Assembly (NCBI GenBank): GCA_041487355.1
Contig: JBGPND010000038.1
Location: 1-32,265 of the forward strand
DNA length: 32,265 bases
Direction: 5' to 3'
Origin: JAMXLO01 sp041487355
GTDB lineage: Bacteria > Pseudomonadota > Alphaproteobacteria > Acetobacterales > Acetobacteraceae
Shown here piece by piece: positions 15,347 to 24,210 of the stretch. Under the pieces are notes generated by a model, which saw only the letters and a list, made by a program, of their open reading frames with translations, made no database searches and had not been told where the DNA came from. Position numbers and translations under genes: made by a program. Within the stretch, counting starts at the first letter, position 1, and the number at the start of each line of letters is the position of its first letter.

Positions 15347-16399
15347 ATGGAATTCGGCATGTTCCACGAGTTTCAAAGATTGCCGGGGCAGACTGAGGAG
15401 GACGCGTTCACCCGATCGTTCGAGCAGGTGGACGCGGCGGAACGCTGGGGCCTCGACGTGATGTGGCTGGCGGAGCTGCACACCGCACCCGAACGCTCGG
15501 TGCTGGCCGCGCCGCTGACCATCGCGACGGCGATCGCGGCACGCACCAAGCGGATGAAGATCGGCACCGCGGTGCAGGTGCTGCCGCTCTGCCATCCGCT
15601 GCAACTCGCCGAGGAGGCGGCGACCGTCGATCACATCAGCCACGGCAGGCTGATCTTCGGTGTCGGACGCAGCGGCTTCCCGCGTGTCTATCAGGCCTAT
15701 GGCGTCTCCTATGCGGAGAGCCGCGAGCGCTTCACCGAGGTGCTGGAGATTCTCAAGCGGGCCTGGACGCAGGAGCGCTTCAGCTTCGACGGCAAGTACT
15801 ACCACTTCCACGACGTGTGCCTGGTACCGAAGCCGTACCAGAAGCCGTATCCGGAGATTCGCGTCGCGGCGACCAGCCCCGACACCTATCCGGCCAACGG
15901 CGCGCTGGGGAATCCGATCTTCTGCGCGACGCGGCTCGGCGATCTGTCCGAGCTCGGACCAAATCTGGCGGCCTATCGCGAGGGCTGGGCCGCCGGTGGG
16001 CACGCCGGCAACGGCCAGGTGTTCCTGCGGGTGCCGGTCTATGTCGCGTCGACCGAGCAGCGTGCGCTATCCGAGCCGGAGGAGAGCGTGATGCACTTCT
16101 ACCGCTATCTCGGCGAGCGCATCGAGGAATCCGCACGCCTGGAGGGCGCACGTGCGATCGAGAATCGCGCCGAACGCGGCCAGCGGCTGCAGTCGATCAC
16201 CTATGACGAAGTGTTGCGCAGCAAAATCATCGTCGGCACGCCGGCGCAGGTGGTCGATCGGCTCGGCGCGCTGCGCGACGAGTTGGGCCTGAGCGGCATC
16301 CTGGCCGAGATGAACTGCGGCACCCAGATCCCGCACGAACGGGTGCTGACATCGCTGCAGTTGCTGTGCGAGGAAGTGATCCCGAAGTTCAAGTCTTAG
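15347..16399 (+). CDS. LLM-class flavin-dependent oxidoreductase (luciferase-like)
   Basis: 350 residues from the ATG at 15347, which follows AAGGAGA at 15331-15337; a longer GTG-initiated frame overlapping the previous stop is less likely. The family's TIM-barrel landmarks are clear: 'MEFGMFHEF' start, 'WGLDVMWLAELHTAPERS', 'GTAVQVLPLCHPLQLAEEAATVDHISHGR' split over 82-110, and 'GVGRSGFP'. These enzymes use reduced FMN or F420 to oxidise organic substrates. No flavin reductase is adjacent. It is the third gene of the 13.3-17.0 kb run, 43 bases ahead of the DUF1989 gene. Confidence 0.92.
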   Translation: MEFGMFHEFQRLPGQTEEDAFTRSFEQVDAAERWGLDVMWLAELHTAPERSVLAAPLTIATAIAARTKRMKIGTAVQVLPLCHPLQLAEEAATVDHISHGRLIFGVGRSGFPRVYQAYGVSYAESRERFTEVLEILKRAWTQERFSFDGKYYHFHDVCLVPKPYQKPYPEIRVAATSPDTYPANGALGNPIFCATRLGDLSELGPNLAAYREGWAAGGHAGNGQVFLRVPVYVASTEQRALSEPEESVMHFYRYLGERIEESARLEGARAIENRAERGQRLQSITYDEVLRSKIIVGTPAQVVDRLGALRDELGLSGILAEMNCGTQIPHERVLTSLQLLCEEVIPKFKS

Positions 16400-16442
16400 C
16401 CCACCTCGCTAGCGCATTCCGCCGCATAGAAGGGCAAGCGTC

Positions 16443-17045
16443 ATGCCTGAAGCCGCCTTCACCATCCCGGCGCGACGTGGGAAGGCTGCCTATGTCGCGG
16501 CAGGCCAGACCATCCGGGTGATCAACACACATGGCGAGCAGGTGGTCGACACCTGGGCGTTCAACCGCCGCGACATGACGGAATTCATGTCGATGGAACA
16601 CAGCCGCGCCACGTTGCATCGGCTCATCCCGCGCGTCGGCGATGCGCTGCTGACCAATCACCGGCGGCCGATCCTGACTGTGCTGGAGGATACGTCAGGC
16701 GGCATCCACGACACGCTGATGGCGGCCTGCGATCGCTACCGTTACGAGGAGCTGGGCTGCACCGGATACCACGACAACTGCACCGACAACCTGGCACACG
16801 GCCTCGCCGAACTCGGCCTCACGCCGCCCGAGACGCCAAGCCCGCTCAATCTGTTCATGAACATTCCGTGGACCGTGGAGGGAGCGCTGTCATTCGATCC
16901 GCCGGTCTCCACGCCAGGCTGCTATATCAGGCTGCGTGCGGCGATGGACCTGGTCATCGCGTTCTCTGCGTGCCCGCAGGACATTCTGCCGATCAACGGC
17001 CGCGCGGGACAGCCGACCGAGGCCTACTTCCGCATCGAGCCGTAG
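16443..17045 (+). CDS. DUF1989 (urea carboxylase-associated family) protein
   Basis: A 200-residue soluble protein with a GAAGGGC ribosome site. The family blocks 'GQTIRVINTHGEQVVDTWAFN', 'SMEHSRATLHRLIPRVGDALLTN', 'GCTGYHDNCTDNL' and 'LNLFMNIPW' are all recognisable. The Cys/His-rich 'CTGYHDNC' may bind metal. DUF1989 proteins are named for neighbours of urea carboxylase, but no urea carboxylase or allophanate hydrolase is present in this window. It is the last gene of the plus-strand run and converges with hicA, the two stop codons being 5 bases apart. Confidence 0.88.
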   Translation: MPEAAFTIPARRGKAAYVAAGQTIRVINTHGEQVVDTWAFNRRDMTEFMSMEHSRATLHRLIPRVGDALLTNHRRPILTVLEDTSGGIHDTLMAACDRYRYEELGCTGYHDNCTDNLAHGLAELGLTPPETPSPLNLFMNIPWTVEGALSFDPPVSTPGCYIRLRAAMDLVIAFSACPQDILPINGRAGQPTEAYFRIEP

Positions 17046-17050
17046 TCATC

Positions 17051-17281
17051 CTACCGACCGAGCAGCCGCATCAATTGTTCAACCGTGAGTCCGGCGTCGG
17101 CGACTATGCGGCGGAGCGTACCGGCTCGCATCTGTTGATGGTCTGGAATGACCACTCTGGCATAGGGATCGTCGCGGCGAAGGATCATGTGGCTGCCGGC
17201 CTGGCGACGAAACACGAAGCCGGCCCGTTCCAGAGCAGTGCGCAATTCCCGGCCGGAAAGATCGGTCGGAAGCCTGGCCAC
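17051..17281 (-). CDS. hicA: HicA-family mRNA-interferase toxin
   Basis: 76 residues from the GTG at 17281; the frame extends upstream into hicB but homology begins at 'LSGRELRTALERAGFVFRRQAGSHMIL'. This is the HicA double-stranded-RNA-binding-like fold with the conserved catalytic-type His31 in 'AGSHMILRR', followed by 'VVIPDHQQMRAGTLRRIVADAGLT'. The GTG shares one base with hicB's TAG stop, so the toxin is translationally coupled to its antitoxin. Order is antitoxin first. It is expected to cleave mRNA when unbound. Confidence 0.88.
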   Translation of the reverse strand: MARLPTDLSGRELRTALERAGFVFRRQAGSHMILRRDDPYARVVIPDHQQMRAGTLRRIVADAGLTVEQLMRLLGR

Positions 17282-17496
17282 TATGCGGCTTCGACCTCGA
17301 CAAACTCGCGGCCAGCTTCGGTCGGAACAGGATCGCCGGCTTCGCGGCAATCCTCTACATAGAGTTCAATCGCTTCCCGAATATTGACGAGCGCCTCGTT
17401 GCGGCTATCCCCCTGGCTCACGCATCCCGGCAACGCAGGTACGCTCACCACGTAGCCGCCGTCAGGTTCTCTCTCCAGAACTACCGTATAGCGCAT
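17281..17496 (-). CDS. hicB: HicB-family antitoxin, short form
   Basis: 71 residues from the ATG at 17496, the only one of three clustered start codons with a well-placed GAGG (6 bases). 'YTVVLEREPDGGYVVSVPALPGCVSQGDSRNEALVNIREAIELY' (two pieces of the partial RNase H fold at residues 3-46) identifies HicB. The C-terminus ends at residue 71, so the helix-turn-helix or ribbon-helix-helix DNA-binding domain of longer HicB proteins is missing and autoregulation is not expected. It starts 24 bases after the OPT transporter stop on the same strand and may be expressed from that operon. Confidence 0.88.
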   Translation of the reverse strand: MRYTVVLEREPDGGYVVSVPALPGCVSQGDSRNEALVNIREAIELYVEDCREAGDPVPTEAGREFVEVEAA

Positions 17497-17520
17497 TGCC
17501 ATCCTCGTTCGCACACGACG

Positions 17521-19152
17521 CTATTTCATAGCCGCCTTCCACGTCGACGTGAAGAACGCGAACAGCGCGTCACCCGCGATCACGCCAGCGCCGAACACCT
17601 CCATGCCCTCGCTCCTGGCGAAGCGCGCCCAGACGACGCGGCAGACGATGCCGGCCAGCACTGCCCAGCCGGCGAGCGGGAACGGGATCAGCAATCCGGT
17701 GGCAAACAGGATGCCGAGCTGACGTTTCGGCCCGCCGAGGAACTGAATGATCGCGCCGGGGATCGCCCACATGGCCAGCGACCACGCCACGTCCGCCGAG
17801 GCGCCCGCCTTGATGGTGGCGACGTAGACCCGGTCCACCGGGGCGACCAGGTTCTGCGCGAAGAAGCCGGGATAGGCCACCAGCACGACCACGCCAGCCA
17901 CCAGGAAGGCGAACATCGCGGCGATGAGCTGCTGGCGCCGGCCATCCCGCTCGAACGCCGGATCGCTGCCGTAGCCGCGCAGCATGAAGCCCGCCTTCAG
18001 GTCATAGCCCATATCGGCGAAAGCCGGACCCGTTGCGGCCGAGAAACCCACCAGCAACGCCAGTGCAACCGGCGGGAAGCCGATCAGCATGCCGATCACC
18101 AAGGTGATCAGCGCCACCGCAAAGGCCGGGAACCAGCCGGAATGCATCGCAGCCAGACCGACGATCACCTCGTGCACCATGGCGGCGAAGGCGGCGTAGA
18201 CCAGGAAGGCCATCAGCATGCCGACCGAGAGCTGCGCGGCCAGCCCGCCGAGCAACGCGATCAGCAAGGCGATCAGCAGATACACTGCCATGCCGAGGCC
18301 GAGCGTGCGTCGCACCTCGACCGGCGAGCGCCCCGCGGCGGAATGCACGCCGCCACGCCGCAGGATGATGATGGCGACCTGGATCAGCGCCACGATGCCG
18401 GCGCCGACCATCATGCCGTGCGGGATGTAGGCCTTGTTGATGTCGCCGCCGGGGATGATCGCGGCGAACCAGGGATTGTTGAACAGCAGCGTCGAATAGC
18501 CACGGACCAGCAGGCCGATGCCGAACATCGTCAGCGCCCAGATGTTGCCGATGAACGCGACGCCGAACGCAGACATGACGGCGGGTGCGATCAGCCAGTT
18601 GCCGGCGATGCCGATGATCACGCCGACGCCCAGCACCACCGCCTTCCTGCCACCCTCGTCGCCCGCACGGATCGCTTCGGCCGCCGCCGCGCCAGGCGGC
18701 CAGGCACCGGTTGCCGGGAACACCTCGGAATCGAACATGCGATACAGCAGATAGCCGTCGATCAGCATCGCCAGGAACACGCCGGCGAACAGCGCCGGCA
18801 CGAGGTCGGGGCGGCCGAGCACAAACGGGATGCCGATCGGCAGCATCAGCGCGTTGCCGGCGCCGAATGTCGCTGCCGAGATCGCGCTCTGCGCCAGGTT
18901 CTGCACGTGGATCGAGCGATACCGCGCGAAAACCGCGAGCGGGATGCGGGCGAGCGCCATGCCTGCCAGCGCACCGATCAGTGACGTATTGGTGGTGATG
19001 CCGAGCGTGACGATGAGCTGCACGCCGATGATCGCGCCGACGACACAAAGCGGCGCGATCAGCAGGAGCGAGGAGAGTTCAAGAAAACGCGGATGGATGC
19101 GCGTTCCTGGTCTTGGTGTTGTCGACGTACTGTCAGTCGCCAGATCACTCAT
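17521..19152 (-). CDS. OPT-family (oligopeptide/metal-chelate) transporter
   Basis: A 543-residue polytopic membrane protein with about 14 hydrophobic segments. 'SLIGALAGMALARIPL', 'VFPATGAWPPGAAAAEAIRAGDEGG' and 'GDINKAYIPHGMMVGAG' are OPT-superfamily features. Some OPT/YSL members move peptides, others metal-nicotianamine-type chelates. The ATG follows AAAGGGGGCAGAGG. It is 15 bases downstream of the hydantoinase/oxoprolinase-like gene, so it probably imports that enzyme's substrate or a precursor; this is inference from neighbourhood. Confidence 0.85.
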   Translation of the reverse strand: MSDLATDSTSTTPRPGTRIHPRFLELSSLLLIAPLCVVGAIIGVQLIVTLGITTNTSLIGALAGMALARIPLAVFARYRSIHVQNLAQSAISAATFGAGNALMLPIGIPFVLGRPDLVPALFAGVFLAMLIDGYLLYRMFDSEVFPATGAWPPGAAAAEAIRAGDEGGRKAVVLGVGVIIGIAGNWLIAPAVMSAFGVAFIGNIWALTMFGIGLLVRGYSTLLFNNPWFAAIIPGGDINKAYIPHGMMVGAGIVALIQVAIIILRRGGVHSAAGRSPVEVRRTLGLGMAVYLLIALLIALLGGLAAQLSVGMLMAFLVYAAFAAMVHEVIVGLAAMHSGWFPAFAVALITLVIGMLIGFPPVALALLVGFSAATGPAFADMGYDLKAGFMLRGYGSDPAFERDGRRQQLIAAMFAFLVAGVVVLVAYPGFFAQNLVAPVDRVYVATIKAGASADVAWSLAMWAIPGAIIQFLGGPKRQLGILFATGLLIPFPLAGWAVLAGIVCRVVWARFARSEGMEVFGAGVIAGDALFAFFTSTWKAAMK

Positions 19153-19167
19153 CCTCTGCCCCCTTTG

Positions 19168-22100
19168 CTATTCCGCTGCCTTGCCGGCAGCGATTTGCAG
19201 CCCATAGTCGCGCTCCGCGGCCTGCGGCGACACGACACCTTCCGCCACGTCCCTCTCCACCAGCGCAGCCGGCCGCGTGCGCGGATCGCCGAAGCCCGCG
19301 CCGCCCGCCAGTTGCACTTCGACGATCTGGTCGGTGCGAGTCAGCGTGACCAGCTCGCCGGTGCCGCAATCGTGCACCACGTTGCCATCCGGATCGAGTA
19401 CCACGCCGCGCACGCCACCGCCGGGAAGCCCGCCGTGCAGGCCCTCCACCGTGACGCCGACACCTTCGGGATACACCGATGCCAGCGTCGGCAAGCCATC
19501 GTCGTACAGCTTGCGCAGGCGCGTGCGCACGCCGCAGCCGCCACGATGCTTGCCGGGGCCGCCGGAATCGGTGACGAAGGACTTCTCCAGCACGAGCACC
19601 GGCGCGCGCGCTTCCATCAGTTCGACCGAGGTGTTGGCTGCCGAAGTCGGATACAGCAGAGCGGACTTTCCGTCGCCGTGCCGCGATGCGCCCTGGCCCG
19701 CGCCCATGAAGAAATGGTCGGCATACACGGCGCCGTTCGCCTCGCGGCCATAGATGTTGATCGCCACTGGTAGCCCGGTGGCAGCCTGCACCTGGGCGGG
19801 CGCCGCGTCGGCGAGCGCGCGGAAGATGTTGGGCGCGATATACCAGCCGACGCGCGTACGCAGATTGACCGAGGCGGGCTTGGTACAATTGAGGATGGAG
19901 CCTTCCGGCGCCTTCACGGTGAACGGACGGTAGCAGCCGGCATTGCTGCGCACCTGCGGGCTCAGGATGCACTTCATCGGGTAGGTCGCATGCGCCGCGG
20001 TATAGGAGTAGGTGCAGTTCAGCCAGCCCTGCGGCAGTTGCTCCGGCGCGCCGGCGAAATCGAGCTCGATCGCGTCGCCCTGCACGGTGATCTTCAACGG
20101 ATAGTTCAGCTTCTGGCCGAGTGGGTTGTTCCAAATTTCCGAGTGATACACACCATCCGGCAAGGCGCGGATCGCATCGCGCATTGCCTGCTCGGCGCGG
20201 GTCTGCACCACGTGGGCGAGAGCGCGCAGATCGTGCATGCCGTACTCGTCCATGAAGGCGAGCAGCCGTTCGGCGCCCAGGGCGTTGGCGGCGACGAAGG
20301 AATGGATGTCGCCAAGCACTTCCTCGCTCTTGCGCACGTTCTCCGCAATCAGCGTGAACAGGTCCTCGTTCGGCACACCAGCGCGATACAGCATCATCGG
20401 CGGGATCTGGATGCCTTCCTCGTAGATCTCGCGTGCACGCAGCGAATCCTTGGTGCCGCCGATATCGCCGACATGCCCGACCGTGCCGGTCAATGCCACT
20501 AGCACGCCGTTGCGGAACGCCGGCGTCACCACCGCGATGTCGAACAGATGCCCGGCGCACAGCCATGGGTCATTGGTAACCAGCACGTCGCCGGGCTTCA
20601 GCGTCTCTGGCGGGAACTTCTCCAGCAGCGCCTTCACCGCGCGCGGCAGCGTCAGGTTGAACACCGGCATGGCGCGCGGCGAGTGGGCGAGCGAGTCGCC
20701 ACGCGCATCGAGCAGATCACAGGCGAAGTCCTGCGCCTCGGAGACGATCAGCGAGAAGGCGGTGCGGCAGATCGTGTGCCACATCTCCTCGACCACGGTG
20801 ACGAGACGGCTCCACATGATCTCCAGCGACACCGGGTCGGCTTCGATCAGCGCCGCGGCCTGCTCGATCGGCGTATCGGCGGTGACGCGGACGGCAGGTG
20901 CGGCGGCAAGGCCGATGTCGATGGCAAGCGTGCCGGTCGCATCGACACTGGCTGCATCGCCGGGCGGAATGATCGTGGTCGCCTCGCGCTCCTCGATGAT
21001 CGCCGGGCCGGCGATGCGCGCGCCCGGTGCCAGCGCATAACGGTCATAGACAGGTGTATCGACGAAGCCGCCGTCGAACCAAGCGGCGCGGATGCCCTTC
21101 CGTGCCGCGCCGGCGGAGCGTCCGCCGGCTTCGGTGAGCGAGAGTTGCGGCAGCTTCCCGCGGCAGCGCACGCGGAACGAGATCACCATCACGCCGACAC
21201 CGCCATAGACCGACGTATAACGCGCGGCATAGGCGGTCGCGAACGCCGCACGGATCGCAGGCATCGCCGCGTCGGTGATGGTGCCATCCGGCAATTTCAC
21301 GCTGATCTCGTGCATCTGGCCTTCCAGGCGCATGTCGGCCAGGCGTTCGCTCACCACATCGGCTTCGGCAACACCGGCGCCAAGCAGACGGGCCCGCGCG
21401 GCGTCGGTCAGCTCGCGCAGGATTGCTTCGATCGTGGCCGCGGCACCTGGAGCTTCGAGTCGTACCGGGTGGCTGCGCACCTGCTCGAACGACAGTGGTG
21501 CCGCGAGGAAGCCGAGCGCCGAGGCCGCGCCGGACGCCGGCGGGATCAGCACCTGCTTCACGCCGAGCACGCGCGCGACTTCGGCGGCATGTGCCGGGCC
21601 GGCTCCACCGAAACCGACCATGGCGTAGGCGCGCGGGTCCTTCCCCTTCTCCACGATATGGATGCGCGCCGCGGCGGCCATGTTCTCCACCACCATGCGG
21701 TGGATGCCCCAGGCCGTGTCGATCGGCGAAAGACCCAACTTTGCGCCGACACGCTCCAGCGCAAGTTCGGCGGCGTCGCGATCCAGCGCCATCCGTCCGC
21801 CGAGGAAGAAGCCGGGATCGTAGTAGCCGAGCAGCAGGTTGGCGTCGGTCACCGTGGGTTCGGTGCCGCCGCGCCCGTAGCAGGCAGGCCCCGGATCGGC
21901 GCCGGCCGAATGCGGGCCGACGCGCAGCAGCCCCACCGCGTCGATCGCTGCGATTGAGCCGCCGCCGGCGCCGATCTCGATCATGTCGATGACCGGCGCC
22001 TTGATCGGCAGGCCGGAGCCCTTCTTGAAGCGGTGCACACGCGCCGCTTCCATCATCGGCGCGATCTCGGCGCGTCCCCCTTCAATCAGGCAGGCCTTCG

Positions 22101-22989
22101 CGGTGGTGCCGCCCATGTCGAACGAGATCACGTCGGCCTTGCCGGCGGCGGCGCCGAAGAAGGCGGTGGCCAGACCGCCGCCCGCCGGCCCGCTTTCCAG
22201 CATGCGGATCGGGAAGGCGCGCGCGGTCTCGGCCGACAGCAGGCCGCCGGCGGAATGCATGAAAGTGAGCTCGCCGCGGAAGCCCCGCGCGCGGAACTCG
22301 CGCTCCAGCCTGGCGATGTAGCGGCCCATCAGCGGCTGCACATAGGCGTTCGCGCATGTCGTGTTGCAGCGCTGGTATTCCCACAGCTCGGCCACCACGT
22401 CGGACGAGATCGAGACGGCGAGATCCGGGAACGCTGCACGCAGGATGGCAGCCGCTTCGCGCTCATGCGACGGATTGCGGTAGGCGTGCAGGAAGCAGAT
22501 CGCGATCGCTTCGACGCCCTCCGCCACGAGGCGCTGTGCCACGGCGCGCACCTCGGCGGCATCGAGCGGCGTCAGCACGTTGCCGTCGCGATCCATCCGC
22601 TCGGTGACTTCCAGGCGGTGGCGGCGCGGCACCAGCGGATCGGGAAACTGCAGGAACAGATCATAGATGTCGTAGCGTTGTTCCGTGCCCATCTCGAGGA
22701 TGTCGCGGAAGCCGCGCGTGGTGATCAGTCCAAGCGTGGCGCCGCTGCGCTCGATCAGCGCGTTGGTGACCAGCGTCGTGCCATGCACGACATCCGCGAT
22801 GTCGGCGAGGGTGAGGCCTGCGGCATCCAGCAGTTCGGTCAGTCCCTCCAGCGCGCCGACCGACGGGTCCTGCGGCGTCGTGAGGCACTTGTGCAGGCGG
22901 ATCTCCGACCGTTCCGCATCAAGCAGGATGAAATCGGTGAAAGTGCCACCAATGTCGAAGCCGATGCGGTAGCGAGCGGAGCTGGTCAT
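19168..22989 (-). CDS. Fused hydantoinase A/B (5-oxoprolinase-like) ATP-dependent enzyme
   Basis: 1273 residues, the length of single-chain 5-oxoprolinases. The HyuA half spans about 1-690 with the ASKHA-type nucleotide loops 'GFDIGGTFTDF' at 10-20 and 'SFDMGGTTAKACLIEGG' near 290. The HyuB half begins near 695 with 'DPVSLEIMWSRLVTVVEEMWHTI', continues through 'GDVLVTNDPWLCAGHLFDI' and ends with a Gly-rich 'GGGVRGVVLDPDGNV' region. Members hydrolyse cyclic amides (5-oxoproline, hydantoins) with ATP in the cytoplasm, and the related acetone/acetophenone carboxylases carboxylate ketones. No second subunit gene is needed. Substrate here is not known; the OPT transporter downstream and divergent ureohydrolase suggest N-compound catabolism. 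Confidence 0.9.
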   Translation of the reverse strand: MTSSARYRIGFDIGGTFTDFILLDAERSEIRLHKCLTTPQDPSVGALEGLTELLDAAGLTLADIADVVHGTTLVTNALIERSGATLGLITTRGFRDILEMGTEQRYDIYDLFLQFPDPLVPRRHRLEVTERMDRDGNVLTPLDAAEVRAVAQRLVAEGVEAIAICFLHAYRNPSHEREAAAILRAAFPDLAVSISSDVVAELWEYQRCNTTCANAYVQPLMGRYIARLEREFRARGFRGELTFMHSAGGLLSAETARAFPIRMLESGPAGGGLATAFFGAAAGKADVISFDMGGTTAKACLIEGGRAEIAPMMEAARVHRFKKGSGLPIKAPVIDMIEIGAGGGSIAAIDAVGLLRVGPHSAGADPGPACYGRGGTEPTVTDANLLLGYYDPGFFLGGRMALDRDAAELALERVGAKLGLSPIDTAWGIHRMVVENMAAAARIHIVEKGKDPRAYAMVGFGGAGPAHAAEVARVLGVKQVLIPPASGAASALGFLAAPLSFEQVRSHPVRLEAPGAAATIEAILRELTDAARARLLGAGVAEADVVSERLADMRLEGQMHEISVKLPDGTITDAAMPAIRAAFATAYAARYTSVYGGVGVMVISFRVRCRGKLPQLSLTEAGGRSAGAARKGIRAAWFDGGFVDTPVYDRYALAPGARIAGPAIIEEREATTIIPPGDAASVDATGTLAIDIGLAAAPAVRVTADTPIEQAAALIEADPVSLEIMWSRLVTVVEEMWHTICRTAFSLIVSEAQDFACDLLDARGDSLAHSPRAMPVFNLTLPRAVKALLEKFPPETLKPGDVLVTNDPWLCAGHLFDIAVVTPAFRNGVLVALTGTVGHVGDIGGTKDSLRAREIYEEGIQIPPMMLYRAGVPNEDLFTLIAENVRKSEEVLGDIHSFVAANALGAERLLAFMDEYGMHDLRALAHVVQTRAEQAMRDAIRALPDGVYHSEIWNNPLGQKLNYPLKITVQGDAIELDFAGAPEQLPQGWLNCTYSYTAAHATYPMKCILSPQVRSNAGCYRPFTVKAPEGSILNCTKPASVNLRTRVGWYIAPNIFRALADAAPAQVQAATGLPVAINIYGREANGAVYADHFFMGAGQGASRHGDGKSALLYPTSAANTSVELMEARAPVLVLEKSFVTDSGGPGKHRGGCGVRTRLRKLYDDGLPTLASVYPEGVGVTVEGLHGGLPGGGVRGVVLDPDGNVVHDCGTGELVTLTRTDQIVEVQLAGGAGFGDPRTRPAALVERDVAEGVVSPQAAERDYGLQIAAGKAAE

Positions 22990-23079
22990 GCGGGAATCCT
23001 ACGGCGCTGTTGCCCAACGGCGCTATGATTGTGCTTGGTCCCGCTGGCGCCCTCAACCCCTTGGATCGCGGTATTATTT

Positions 23080-23158
23080 GTCATGCCCGCGCAAAGCGGG
23101 CACCCAGGGCCAGAGGCCGATCCCCGCGGCTATGGATTCCCGCTTGCGCGGGAATGAC
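23080..23158. repeat. 79-bp REP-like bipartite palindrome
   Basis: Outer arms at 23080-23100 and 23139-23158 are reverse complements apart from one mismatch and one indel, and each arm also folds on itself (tgcccgc/gcgggca and attcccgc/gcgggaat). The layout 'gtcatgcccgcgcaa...ttgcgcgggaatgac' is a dispersed intergenic repeat familiar from proteobacterial genomes. It occupies the divergent gap between the hydantoinase-like gene and the ureohydrolase gene, upstream of both start codons. Confidence 0.8.
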
Positions 23159-23206
23159 GGTAGAGGAGGGAGCGCCAAGTCACTGAGTATGCATGGAGGC
23201 ATCCCC

Positions 23207-24184
23207 ATGGACCCGATCAAGCGGCCGACGCGCTACGAGGAACTGGCGGATCCGCAGGCGCGGCCGCGCTACACCGGCATACCCACATTCTTCCGCACGC
23301 CACACACGGAGTCGCTGGCCGAGGTTGATATTGGCGTGATCGGCGTCCCGTTCGACGGCGGTGTCACGAACCGCACCGGCACACGCCACGGTCCACGCGC
23401 CGTGCGCGACCAGTCCTCGCTGCTGCGGCGGCTTCATCCTACAACCCATCTGGCGCCGTTTGACGCCGCGCGGGTGCGCGACCTCGGCGATTGCTGGATC
23501 GAGCAGCCATTCGCCCTGGAAGGGGCGCTCGAGGAGATCGCCGGCTTCTACAGCATGATCGTCGCGGCCAACGTGGTGCCGCTGTCGGTCGGCGGCGATC
23601 ATTCGATCAGCCTGCCGATCCTGCGCGCGGTGGCGGCGCAGCGCCCGGTCGGCATGGTGCATATCGACGCGCATTGCGACACCGGCGACGATTATCTGGG
23701 CTCGCGCTTCCACCATGGCGCGCCGTTTCGCCGGGCGACGGAAGAGGGTCTGCTCGATCCGAAACGGGTGATCCAGATCGGCATCCGCGGCACCACCAAC
23801 GATCCCGACATGTGGGGCTTCAGCACCAGAAGCGGCATGCGCGTGCTGCCGATGGAGGAATTCCACGACAAGGGCTGGCGCTTCGCCGCCGAGGAGGCGC
23901 GGCGCGTTGCCGGTGACGGCCCGACCTACCTTTCCTTCGACATCGACAGCCTGGACCCGTCGCAGGCTCCCGGCACCGGGACGCCGGAAGCGGGCGGCAT
24001 CACTGCGCTCGAAGCGCTTCGCCTGCTGCGTGCGCTGCGCGGCATCGACTTCATCGGCGGTGATCTGGTCGAAGTCGCGCCGCCATTCGACGTCGGCACC
24101 ATCACGGCGTTCAACGGCGCGTCGATCCTGTTCGAGATTCTCTGCCTGCTGGTGGAGTCCTGGCAGGCGCGCAAGCGAGCCTGA
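23207..24184 (+). CDS. Ureohydrolase of the agmatinase / guanidino-acid hydrolase family
   Basis: 325 residues from the ATG at 23207, preceded by GGAGG at 23195-23199; an upstream ATG at 23189 lacks a ribosome site. All binuclear-manganese ligands are present: His132 ('GGDHS'), Asp154, His156 and Asp158 ('DAHCD'), Asp245 and Asp247 ('SFDIDSLDP'), and the family signature 'GTGTPEAGG'. It hydrolyses a guanidino compound to an amine and urea. The extended N-terminus 'RYTGIPTFFRTPH' and 'GTRHGPRAVRDQSSLLRRLHP' resemble guanidinobutyrase/guanidinopropionase-type enzymes more than arginase; exact substrate is not decidable. Cytoplasmic, divergent from the hydantoinase-like gene. Confidence 0.9.
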   Translation: MDPIKRPTRYEELADPQARPRYTGIPTFFRTPHTESLAEVDIGVIGVPFDGGVTNRTGTRHGPRAVRDQSSLLRRLHPTTHLAPFDAARVRDLGDCWIEQPFALEGALEEIAGFYSMIVAANVVPLSVGGDHSISLPILRAVAAQRPVGMVHIDAHCDTGDDYLGSRFHHGAPFRRATEEGLLDPKRVIQIGIRGTTNDPDMWGFSTRSGMRVLPMEEFHDKGWRFAAEEARRVAGDGPTYLSFDIDSLDPSQAPGTGTPEAGGITALEALRLLRALRGIDFIGGDLVEVAPPFDVGTITAFNGASILFEILCLLVESWQARKRA

Positions 24185-24210
24185 CAGGCTCGGCACCGGC
24201 AGAAGACGAC

